Source of the DNA: Microbispora amethystogenes
GTDB lineage: Bacteria; Actinomycetota; Actinomycetes; Streptosporangiales; Streptosporangiaceae
Assembly: GCF_016863015.1 (NCBI RefSeq)
Contig: NZ_BOOB01000014.1
Span: 62,001-126,000 of the forward strand
Direction: 5' to 3'
DNA length: 64,000 nucleotides
The notes beneath the pieces were generated by a model. That model was not told the DNA's origin. It made no database searches and saw only the letters and a list, made by a program, of their open reading frames with translations. This document shows, piece by piece, positions 25,131 through 32,218 of the stretch (the stretch's first letter is position 1; each line of letters begins with the position of its first letter). Position numbers and translations under genes: made by a program.

Positions 25131-26213
25131 GGCGGCGTTGACGTCCCGGTCGTGGACCGCGCCGCAGGCGCACTCCCACTCGCGGACGTGCAACGGCATC
25201 GCCTCTGCCAGGGTCCCGCAGACCGAGCACAGTTTCGAGCTGGGAAACCACCGGTCGATCACGACCAGTTCCCGCCCGTACCACCGGGCTTTGTAGGCCA
25301 GCATCGAGCGCAGTTCCCGCCAGGAGGCGTCGGAGATGGCGCGGGCGAGCGAGTGGTTCTTGACCATGTGGCGGACGGTCAGGTCCTCGATCACGACCGT
25401 TTGGTTATCGCGGACGAGCGAGGTGGTCAGCTTGTGCAGGAAGTCCCGGCGCCAGTCGGCGATCCGCGCGTGCAGGCGGGCGACCTTCACCCTGGCCCTG
25501 GCCCGGTTGCTGCTCCCTGCGGTTGTGCGGGCGAGCGCACGCTGAGCCCTGGCCAGCGCGCGCCGGCCGGCCCGCTCATGCCGGGGGTTGGTGATCTTCT
25601 CACCGGTCGAGAGAGTCACGAGGGCGGTGATCCCCGCATCCACACCAACCGCGCTTTCCACCGGGTCGAGCGGGCGAATGGTCTGCTCCACCAGAAGGGA
25701 CACGAACCACCGCCCCGCCGCGTCCCTGCTCACCGTCACGGTGGACGGCTCCGCCCCCCGCGGGAGTGGACGCGACCACACGATGTCCAGCGGGGCGTCC
25801 ATCTTCGCCAGCGTGAGCTGGCCGTCGCGGTAGCGGAACGCCGAGCGGGTGTATTCGGCCGACGCCCGCGACTTCTTCCGCGACTTGAAGGTGGGGTACT
25901 TGGCCCGCTTGGCGAAAAAGTGGGCGAACGCCGCCTGCAGGTGCCGCAACGCCTGCTGCAACGGCACGGACGACACCTCAGCCAGGAACGCCAGCTCTTC
26001 GGTGCGCTTCCACGCCGTCAACGCGGCCGAGGACTCCGCGTAGGAGACGCGGACGCCCTCCAGGGCATAGGCGCGGGTACGTTCCTCAAGAGCCTTGTTG
26101 TAGACCAGGCGCACGCACCCGAACGTCCGGGCAAGCTCGGCGGCCTGCTCGGAGGTGGGATAGAAGCGGTACTTGTAGGCACGCTTCACCGTCTGCGCCA
26201 CACCGCACATCAT
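25095..26213 (-). CDS. tnpB: TnpB, RNA-guided RuvC-type endonuclease
   Basis: 372 residues, about normal TnpB length. N-terminal helix-turn-helix region (YKYRFYPTSEQAAELARTFG), a central OrfB domain, and a C-terminal split RuvC nuclease with D192 (VGVDAG), E276 (VIEDL) and D355/D357 (HDRDVNAARN). A zinc ribbon is made by C329, C332, C348 and C350 (CSVC...CAC). All catalytic residues are present, so the protein looks active. Homologues such as ISDra2 TnpB cut DNA next to a short motif using omega-RNA and favour element retention. The first Met may be replaced by a GTG just before KRAYKYRF. It runs opposite to the flanking kinase-operon genes. Confidence 0.93.
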   Translation of the reverse strand: MMCGVAQTVKRAYKYRFYPTSEQAAELARTFGCVRLVYNKALEERTRAYALEGVRVSYAESSAALTAWKRTEELAFLAEVSSVPLQQALRHLQAAFAHFFAKRAKYPTFKSRKKSRASAEYTRSAFRYRDGQLTLAKMDAPLDIVWSRPLPRGAEPSTVTVSRDAAGRWFVSLLVEQTIRPLDPVESAVGVDAGITALVTLSTGEKITNPRHERAGRRALARAQRALARTTAGSSNRARARVKVARLHARIADWRRDFLHKLTTSLVRDNQTVVIEDLTVRHMVKNHSLARAISDASWRELRSMLAYKARWYGRELVVIDRWFPSSKLCSVCGTLAEAMPLHVREWECACGAVHDRDVNAARNILAAGLAER

Positions 26214-26348
26214 GCCACCCGATCAATCGAGGATCGCCTAAATTCGTACAGCGGTTCGCTTTGCGGCGAAACGCCTACCCCTGCCCTGCTCCGCAGGCAG
26301 TCCGATTCCTCCCCTGCCTGAAGGCCGGGGGCTTCCTCGGAGGCTTCG

Positions 26349-28280
26349 ATGAACAGCGGTGACGACAGGCCCGTCGGCCCCGGCGGGAACCCGCCCGAGG
26401 ACCGGCCCTCGCGAGGCGGGCCGCCGTACCCGCCGCCCTACCAGCCCTCCCAGCAGTCGCCGCAGCAGCCGCCGTACCCGCCGCCCCAGCCCCCGTACGG
26501 CCCGCCGCCCGGCGCCGCCCAGCCCGGCCCGCCACAGGGTCCGCCCCAGGGGCCGCAGCCGGGCGGGCAGCCGGGCTTCTACCCCGGCGGTCAGCCCGGC
26601 CAATACCAAGGCCCGCCCCAGCAGGGTCCCTCCCAGGGGCCGCCGCCGGGGGAACAGCCTGGCCCTTACCCCGGCGGTCAGCCCGGCCAGTATCAAGGGC
26701 CGCCGCAGCAGTATCCGCCGCAGTACTCCCAGCCGTACCCCGAGCAGTATCCGCAGCAGTCCGGGCCGTCCGGGCAGCAGTATGGGCAGTCGCCGTACCA
26801 GTCGGGACAGCAGCAGTATGGGCAGCCGCCGTACCAGTCGGGGCAGCAGCAGCCCTGGCAGGGGTGGCAGGCGGCGACGCCGCCTCCGCCGGAGCTGTGG
26901 CAGATGCCGACGCAGCCGTCGGCCCCGGCGCGGCGGGGATGGGTGCTGCCCGTGGCGGCGGTCGGAGCGGTGCTGCTGGTGGCCGGGGGCACCTTCACGT
27001 ACATGACCGTGCGGCAGGGCACGACCCCCGCCCGGCCGGTGGCGACCCCGGCCCGGCCGGCCGCCTCGTCCGCCACGGCGGCGCCGCAGGCGGCGGCCGC
27101 GGACGTGTGCGCGATGCTCGACCCGGCCGAGGCCGAGCGTCTCGTGCCGCGCGCCGAGATCAACTCGTCGAGCAACGACAACCGCGGCGGCACCCTCGTC
27201 AGCTACGTCCGGTGGACCTGCGAATGGAGGAACCGGAACATCTCCTACAAGGACGTCACCCGCAGCCGCGAGATCACGGTGAACGTGTCCAGGTTCGACG
27301 CGCTCGGGACGACCACCGCCGAGCAGGCGGCGCGCGTCCAGTACAACGGTGAGCTCAGCCAGTACAAGTACGGCGCGACCCACTCGGACAAGGAGCACTA
27401 CTACTCGAAGCCCAGGGAGTTCCGGGAGATCGGGAACGGCGCCGTCGCCCGCTACCAGTGGACGCGGGAGGGCAAGCAGTACTGGTACTCGTTCGGCGAG
27501 GGGGCCGGCCGCGTCGGCGACGTGTACTTCCAGGTGAAGTACGAGGCCAGCCAGAAGAAGAAGGAGGCCGACTTCCTCTCGGCCGAGTCGACTCAGTCGA
27601 TCACCGAGGAGAACGCCATTCGTGAGGTGAAGGGACTGCTCGCCCAGGTCGCGAAGTCGGTGACCGCCTGGCGGGCGGGGCAGCCGCTGCCCTACCACGC
27701 GCGTCCCAAGCCCAGCCCCACGCCGTCGCCCTCGCCCACCCGGATCCCGCTGCCCAGGGCCTGCGTGAACCTCAAGTCCCTGGCCGCCGGCCTGGTGCCG
27801 GGCACCGAGGGTGCGGCGGCGCGGAGCAAGGAGGGCAACTCGACCGTCACGCAGTGCCAGTGGTGGAACGACGCGCTTCCGGTCGGCGGCGGCAAGGTCC
27901 GGTGGCGCAACCTGCGCATCGCCGTGCACACCTTCTGGGATGCCGAGTCCGCCCGCTACTACTTCATCGACGAACGCTCGAAGACCAAGTTCACGGCCAG
28001 CAGCCAGATCGGCGGCATCCGGTGGGGCAAGGTCGAGAAGCTGAGCGGCTTCGGGCAGGACGCCTTCGGACAGGCGATCCGGCAGCGTACGGACACGGCC
28101 CAGTCCAACCGGTACGAGATCTACGCGCTCGACGGCAAGAACGTCATATGGGTGCTGTTCGGCGGCAGCGACCGTCCGGAGAAGACGCCGATCAACTCGT
28201 CCGACTCCGTGCTCATGGACCCGAAGGAGGCCGCCACCGGGGCCAGGTCGCTGGCCAAGGCCCTGCTCGACGCCCTGTGA
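26349..28280 (+). CDS. Pro/Gln/Tyr-rich membrane protein with two external Cys modules
   Basis: 643 residues. Residues 1-200 are disordered and repetitive (two copies of PGGQPGQYQGPPQQ, two of QYGQxPYQSGQQ). A single membrane helix follows (WVLPVAAVGAVLLVAGGTF), then about 400 external residues with two modules. The first has VCAMLDPAEAERLVP and TCEWRN, the second ACVNLKSLAAGLVPG and QCQWWN. This Cys...Cys-x-Trp module also occurs in the two upstream kinases, so the three were probably one operon before the TnpB element arrived. The Pro/Tyr-rich cytoplasmic tail could be a kinase substrate or scaffold. The start has GGAGG five bases upstream, at the edge of the mobile element. Confidence 0.8.
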   Translation: MNSGDDRPVGPGGNPPEDRPSRGGPPYPPPYQPSQQSPQQPPYPPPQPPYGPPPGAAQPGPPQGPPQGPQPGGQPGFYPGGQPGQYQGPPQQGPSQGPPPGEQPGPYPGGQPGQYQGPPQQYPPQYSQPYPEQYPQQSGPSGQQYGQSPYQSGQQQYGQPPYQSGQQQPWQGWQAATPPPPELWQMPTQPSAPARRGWVLPVAAVGAVLLVAGGTFTYMTVRQGTTPARPVATPARPAASSATAAPQAAAADVCAMLDPAEAERLVPRAEINSSSNDNRGGTLVSYVRWTCEWRNRNISYKDVTRSREITVNVSRFDALGTTTAEQAARVQYNGELSQYKYGATHSDKEHYYSKPREFREIGNGAVARYQWTREGKQYWYSFGEGAGRVGDVYFQVKYEASQKKKEADFLSAESTQSITEENAIREVKGLLAQVAKSVTAWRAGQPLPYHARPKPSPTPSPSPTRIPLPRACVNLKSLAAGLVPGTEGAAARSKEGNSTVTQCQWWNDALPVGGGKVRWRNLRIAVHTFWDAESARYYFIDERSKTKFTASSQIGGIRWGKVEKLSGFGQDAFGQAIRQRTDTAQSNRYEIYALDGKNVIWVLFGGSDRPEKTPINSSDSVLMDPKEAATGARSLAKALLDAL

Positions 28281-28320
28281 CATGACGGCTGCCGAGCGAC
28301 GCGCTGCCACTCGACGAGCT

Positions 28321-28380
28321 GTGACGTGGCGGCCGGTGATGTCGCGGCCGGTGATGTCGTGGCCTGTGATGTCGTGGCCT
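28321..28380. repeat. Four 15-bp tandem repeats, intergenic
   Basis: Units GTGACGTGGCGGCCG, GTGATGTCGCGGCCG and two identical copies of GTGATGTCGTGGCCT run end to end. They lie between the membrane protein stop and the small zinc-ribbon gene at 28455. Confidence 0.85.
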
Positions 28381-28454
28381 GGGGTGACGGTGTTCGTCCG
28401 GGATCGCGCGGGTATCTCCCCCCTCGACCGCGAGTCGACGACGGGGGGACGACC

Positions 28455-28709
28455 ATGGCTACGTGTGAGGTCTGCGGCAACGACTACGACATGGCCTTCG
28501 AGGTGCACAGCCAGGGGGCGGTGCACGTCTTCGACAGTTTCGAGTGCGCCATCAGCCGGATGGCTCCCGTGTGCGAGCACTGCGGGTGCCGGATCGTGGG
28601 CCACGGCGCGGAGTACGACGGCCGCTGGTTCTGCTGCGCGCACTGCGCCCGGCAGGAGGGCGCGACCAGGATCGTCGACAGGGAGGTCACCGGCGCCGGA
28701 ATGCGCTAG
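28455..28709 (+). CDS. Small zinc-ribbon protein (ATCEVCGNDYD family)
   Basis: 84 residues starting MATCEVCGNDYDMAFEVHS. Cys pairs CEVC, FECA, CEHCGC and FCCAHC indicate one or two structural zinc sites. This small protein is widespread in actinobacteria and other phyla without a defined function. GGGGGGAC precedes the ATG at 28455, so the longer upstream frame is not used. It is convergent with the next gene, with one base between the stop codons. Confidence 0.8.
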   Translation: MATCEVCGNDYDMAFEVHSQGAVHVFDSFECAISRMAPVCEHCGCRIVGHGAEYDGRWFCCAHCARQEGATRIVDREVTGAGMR

Positions 28710-28710
28710 G

Positions 28711-29058
28711 TCACGGTTCGAAGGCGACGAGGCGGATGACGAGGAATCCCTCGCCTTCGGGCTTCGGGGGCAGTGTCGCGCCGGGCACGGCCTCGAACAC
28801 CTCGGGGTGCTCGTCGCGGGTCACGACCCCGAACAGGTCGTCCGGCGAGGCGACGCCGAGCCTCAGCGCGCGTCTCGCGACGGCGTGGACACCACCGCCC
28901 GCCTCCAGTTCGGCGGCGACCGCCTCCGCCGCCGACCGGCTGGACACGCGCAGCCGGGCGACCCGCGCCCGCTCCGGCGGGGCCGACCTGGCACGGAGAT
29001 AGTCTTCGATCTCCCACACGAGTAGTTCGCCGAGATAGTGCGACTTATCCCTCTTCAC
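28711..29058 (-). CDS. Hypothetical protein, 115 aa
   Basis: Starting at the GTG at 29058 gives KRDKSHYLGELLVWEIEDYL at the N-terminus, a compact soluble alpha/beta sequence with RSAAEAVAAELEAGGGVHAVA in the middle and the ending GEGFLVIRLVAFEP. The longer frame upstream would run through a 7-bp minisatellite and is very unlikely to be translated. There are no membrane segments or Cys. The 'EAVAAELEAGGGVHAVAR...PEVFEAVPGA' pattern is reminiscent of parvulin-type isomerase fragments, but the core motifs are missing, so I leave it unassigned. The weak SD makes the start uncertain. Confidence 0.55.
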   Translation of the reverse strand: MKRDKSHYLGELLVWEIEDYLRARSAPPERARVARLRVSSRSAAEAVAAELEAGGGVHAVARRALRLGVASPDDLFGVVTRDEHPEVFEAVPGATLPPKPEGEGFLVIRLVAFEP

Positions 29059-29112
29059 GGTGACCAGGGTCGCCTGTCGCGTTTGATTCTCGTTTGCACT
29101 CGGGTTGCCCCG

Positions 29113-29187
29113 CCGACCGCCGACCGCCGACCGCCGACCGCCGACCGCCGACCGCGCCCGCCGACCGCCGACCGCGCCCGCCGACCG
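29113..29187. repeat. CCGACCG heptanucleotide minisatellite
   Basis: Nine copies of CCGACCG: six in a row (29113-29154), two (29161-29174) and one (29181-29187), separated by short GC-only spacers. It lies in the 420-bp gap between the divergent genes at 29058 and 29479 and outside any gene I support. Confidence 0.9.
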
Positions 29188-29290
29188 CCCGCCGCTGGCA
29201 ACGGGCCGACGCCGGGCCGCGAGCGTGCGCTGCGGCCGAGACACGCGTGGCGGCGCGGCCCCTGGATTCACGTGCCGCCTCACGGTAGGC

Positions 29291-29316
29291 TTTAGTTAGT
29301 TCCATAGCCAAACAAA
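29291..29316 (+). promoter_or_regulatory. Possible ROK/XylR-type operator
   Basis: TTTAGTTAGTT, eight bases, AAACAAA. The first arm matches nine of ten positions of the Bacillus XylR arm TTAGTTTGTT and the second matches AACAAA. It is upstream of the ROK gene at 29479 and contrasts with its GC-rich surroundings. The rest of the gap to 29478 shows nothing else I can assign. Confidence 0.3.
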
Positions 29317-29478
29317 TGCGGAGGAGCGGGTGCCACCAGGGTACCGGGGAGACGCTGGGACCGGTGGCCGGTGCCGAGCCGCGCGTGACGGAGCCGGAGC
29401 GGCCGTCCGTACCGCTGATCTCATGTCGGATTGCGCGCAATTGCGGCATGATGAGCCCAAGCGGGAACGAGGCGGACA

Positions 29479-30690
29479 GTGATCACTTCGCACAACGGGC
29501 CACAGCCGGCCGACTTCACGGACGTACGGGCGACCAACCTCGCCGTCGTGCTGCGGTTCGTCCGTGAGAACGCCCCCTGCTCCCGGGCCGACATCGCCGC
29601 CTCCACGGGCCTCAACAAGGCCACCGTGTCCAGCCTCGTCGCCGACCTCATCGACCGGCGCCTGCTGCGCGAGACCGGCCTGACCGAGCACCGGGTCGGC
29701 CGCCCCGCCACCATGCTCGTCCTGGACGGCTCGCCGTACGCCGCGATCGGGATCGAGGTCAACGTCGACTACATCACGGCGGTCGCCGTGGACCTCAAGG
29801 GCGAGGAACTGCTCAACTGGCGGCGCTCCTTCCCCGGCGGCACCTCGGGGCCAGGGCAGGCCGTCGTCGCGATGGCGGCGCTGGCCCGGCGGGTCGTCAG
29901 CCGGATGACCAAGGAGGCCCGGCAGGTGCTCGGCCTGACCGTGGCCGTCCCCGGCCTCGTGGACGTCGACGGCATCGTGCGGGTCGCCCCCAACCTGGGC
30001 TGGCGCGACGCCGACCTGGCCGGTGACCTCACCAAGGCGCTGCGCGACCCCGGCTTCCCCGTGCTGGTCGACAACGACGCCAACCTCGCCGCGCTGGCCG
30101 AGCACCGGTTCGGGCCCCATCGCAACGCCGCCAACCTCGTGTACGTCACCGGCGAGGTGGGCGTGGGCGCGGGCATCGTGCTGGACGGCCGGCTCAGGCG
30201 GGGCGGGCAGGGCTACAGCGGCGAGATCGGGCACCTCGAACTCGACCCCGCCGGGCCCGTCTGCCGCTGCGGCCGCCGCGGCTGCCTGGAGGCCGTCGCC
30301 GGGGTCGGCGCGATCCTCGCCCACACGGCCCCCGACGCCTCGCCGTCCGATCTCGAACTCGAGATCGACGAGGTCGTACGGCGGGCGCGGAACGAGGACC
30401 GGGAGGTCCTCGGGCTGCTGGAGAACCTCGGGCGCCACCTCGGCCGGGGAATGGCGGCCGTGGCCAACCTGCTCAACCCCGAGGTCGTGATCCTCGGCGG
30501 CTACTACGTGCCGCTCGCCCCCTGGCTCGTCGGCTGCGCCGAAGAGGAGATGTACGGCCGGGTGCTCGCCCCCGGCGGGGGCGGCTGCCGCCTGGAGGTC
30601 TCCACCCTCGGGTACGGCGCCGCCGCGCTCGGGGCGGCCGCGCGGGTGCTGGACTCGGTCGACTCCGGCCGCCTGCCCGCCCAGCGCTGA
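29479..30690 (+). CDS. ROK-family transcriptional regulator (XylR-like)
   Basis: 403 residues. N-terminal winged helix with SRADIAASTGLNKATVSSLV, then a sugar-kinase-like ROK domain: VDNDANLAALAEHRFG, GGQGYSGEIGHL and the zinc motif CRCGRRGCLE. Kinase-type ROK proteins lack the N-terminal helix-turn-helix, so this is a repressor. XylR-like ROK proteins respond to xylose or glucose. With an alpha-xylosidase operon 15 kb away that lacks its own regulator, and similar AT-rich sites upstream of both, control of xyloside use is plausible but inferred. GTG start; AACGAGGCGGACA upstream gives only a weak SD. Confidence 0.9.
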   Translation: MITSHNGPQPADFTDVRATNLAVVLRFVRENAPCSRADIAASTGLNKATVSSLVADLIDRRLLRETGLTEHRVGRPATMLVLDGSPYAAIGIEVNVDYITAVAVDLKGEELLNWRRSFPGGTSGPGQAVVAMAALARRVVSRMTKEARQVLGLTVAVPGLVDVDGIVRVAPNLGWRDADLAGDLTKALRDPGFPVLVDNDANLAALAEHRFGPHRNAANLVYVTGEVGVGAGIVLDGRLRRGGQGYSGEIGHLELDPAGPVCRCGRRGCLEAVAGVGAILAHTAPDASPSDLELEIDEVVRRARNEDREVLGLLENLGRHLGRGMAAVANLLNPEVVILGGYYVPLAPWLVGCAEEEMYGRVLAPGGGGCRLEVSTLGYGAAALGAAARVLDSVDSGRLPAQR

Positions 30691-30894
30691 CCCGGGCCCC
30701 GCCGGCGAACTCTGCCGGCCTCCCCCTGCCGATTCCGCCTGCCCATGCCCTCTCTGCCCATGCCCCTGCCGACGCGGCGGGCCCTGACGGCGGGGCATCG
30801 GCCGGAGCGCGAGCCGCTCCGATGTCGGACGGCGGCGAACCAACTGGCCCCGCCAGGCGTCGAATGACGGCACACCCGAGGAATTGGAAAAGCA

Positions 30895-31797
30895 TTGAAC
30901 ACTCGCCTGCTCTCCGCCGCCGTGCTCGCGGCCGCACTGGTCGCCCCCGCGACCGCCGCCGCTCCGGCCGGGGCCGCCGCCGCGCTGAAGCCCCTCACCG
31001 GGGCGGCCGTCTACCTGTCGTACGGCAAGGGCTACCCGATCAGCCGTTACGAGCCCGGCAAGGGCTTCACGAAGCTGGGCGCCATGCCCATGACCGGCCA
31101 GTTCTCGGCGTCCCCGGACGGCAGGAGGATCGCCTGGATCACCGGCGGAGGAGCCGTACAGGTGAGCGACGGGCGCACGGTCTCGACGGCGGCCAAGGGC
31201 GCCGGAGCCGGAGCGCCGTGCCTCACGCCGGTCTGGTCGCCCGACTCCAGGCAGGTGGCCTTCCTGGCGCAGGGCCAGGGCGACGCGCAGCGCGTCGTCG
31301 TCGTCAACGCGGACGGCACCCGCCGCCGCACCGCCGGCAGCACGCGCGGCGTCTGTCACCTGGCCTGGTCCGCCAACGGCCGTTACCTCGCGGGGTACGC
31401 CGGGACGACCGAGGGCGTCTACCGGTTCGACCTCAGCACCGGCAGGTCGGTCCGGGCCAAGGGCATCGGCCTCGCCAACCACGTGCAGAGCCTGTCACCC
31501 GACGGGATGAAGGTCGTCGTGGCGCCGCTGTCGCGGAACGCGCCCGGGGGCGACGGCTCCTGGCCCGGCGGCTTCCGGCCGGCGATCGTGGACATCGTCA
31601 CCGGGAAGAAGATGCCCATCCCGGTGAAGGGCTCGCTGATCGGCGCCTTCTACCTGCGGGACGGCCGCCTGGCCGTCCGGGTCGCCGGGCGCGCCGCCAA
31701 CACCCTGGTCGTGCTGGACGCGAACGGCAGGCAGCTGCAGCGCCTGGCCGAACCGGCCGCCGCCAAGCGGCAGGCGCTGCTCCAGATCGTCCGCTGA
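30895..31797 (+). CDS. Secreted TolB/WD40-like beta-propeller protein
   Basis: 300 residues. Signal peptide (LLSAAVLAAALVAPATAAAPAGAAA), then repeated blades with the TolB-type SPDGRRIAWIT and SPDSRQVAFLAQG strands, followed by LSPDGMKVVVAP. Such propellers act as binding scaffolds outside the membrane; the target is unknown. The start is a TTG at 30895 with GAGGAAT 11 bases upstream; no ATG exists in frame nearby. It stands alone between the ROK regulator and a strong terminator. Two Cys (APCLTP and GVCHLAW) could pair. Confidence 0.72.
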   Translation: MNTRLLSAAVLAAALVAPATAAAPAGAAAALKPLTGAAVYLSYGKGYPISRYEPGKGFTKLGAMPMTGQFSASPDGRRIAWITGGGAVQVSDGRTVSTAAKGAGAGAPCLTPVWSPDSRQVAFLAQGQGDAQRVVVVNADGTRRRTAGSTRGVCHLAWSANGRYLAGYAGTTEGVYRFDLSTGRSVRAKGIGLANHVQSLSPDGMKVVVAPLSRNAPGGDGSWPGGFRPAIVDIVTGKKMPIPVKGSLIGAFYLRDGRLAVRVAGRAANTLVVLDANGRQLQRLAEPAAAKRQALLQIVR

Positions 31798-31891
31798 CCG
31801 GCCTTCCCGGACAGCCACGGAGCCGCTGACGCGGAACCCTCATCCACGAACCCTCACGCGGGGCATGCAAGCGCCCCGTCGCGCTGAACGA

Positions 31892-31937
31892 ACGGGCGTG
31901 AGCCCCGGCCGTGCGTGCGGCCGGGGCTCACGCCCGT
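31892..31937. terminator. Strong hairpin terminator, 20-bp perfect stem
   Basis: The arms at 31892-31911 and 31918-31937 are exactly complementary over 20 bp around the loop TGCGTG. The T-rich stretch CCTTTACGACCTCTCTTTCC follows on the plus strand. It isolates the GH3-LacI-GH1 operon from upstream transcription. Confidence 0.85.
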
Positions 31938-32101
31938 CCTTTACGACCTCTCTTTCCGTCGTCCGTCTCGCCGCGCGGGCCTGTGCGCCCGGTTGACATC
32001 GCGATGAAACAGGCGCGACGCGGGTCTTGACCTGAGACGAGTGAAAGGGCAATCTTCCGGATAAGCCCGGATTTACACGCCGGAAACGTCCGGTAGCCCT
32101 T

Positions 32102-32115
32102 TCGAAGCGCTTCGA
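32102..32115. promoter_or_regulatory. Perfect LacI-type operator 1
   Basis: TCGAAGCGCTTCGA, a perfect 14-bp palindrome with central CG, typical of LacI-family sites. It lies 104 bp upstream of the GH3 start. Confidence 0.75.
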
Positions 32116-32184
32116 CAGGCGGCGCTTCCCAACCGAACAGCGGATCCCCGCGACGCCCCCGTGGGCACCTCTTTCGGCAGGTCA

Positions 32185-32198
32185 TCGAAGCGCTTCGA
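32185..32198. promoter_or_regulatory. Perfect LacI-type operator 2
   Basis: An identical TCGAAGCGCTTCGA, 83 bp centre-to-centre from operator 1 (about eight helical turns) and 20 bp before the GH3 start codon. The pair suits DNA looping by the LacI protein encoded in the same operon at 35074. Confidence 0.75.
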
Positions 32199-32218
32199 CG
32201 CGAAGGGGAAGTCTCCAG

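Larger units (their letters stand above)
24971..26340 (-). mobile_element. Solo TnpB element of the IS200/IS605 family (no TnpA)
   Basis: An element of about 1.37 kb carrying only tnpB. One end (24971-25005, the right end in tnpB orientation) has a perfect 9-bp hairpin, CCCCTCCCT/AGGGAGGGG, next to TGACATCCTC; this end sequence is common in actinobacterial IS605-group elements. The other end (about 26306-26336) has a related imperfect hairpin, CCCCTGCCTGAAGGCCGGGG. There are no terminal inverted repeats or target duplications, as expected for single-strand transposition. Without tnpA it would need a partner in trans. Exact ends are estimated; the left end could stop a few bases either side of 26340. 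Confidence 0.7.

Noticed and set aside
30718-30790. CTGCCCATGCCC-like repeat
   Set aside because: Too short and degenerate to distinguish from ordinary GC-rich intergenic sequence.
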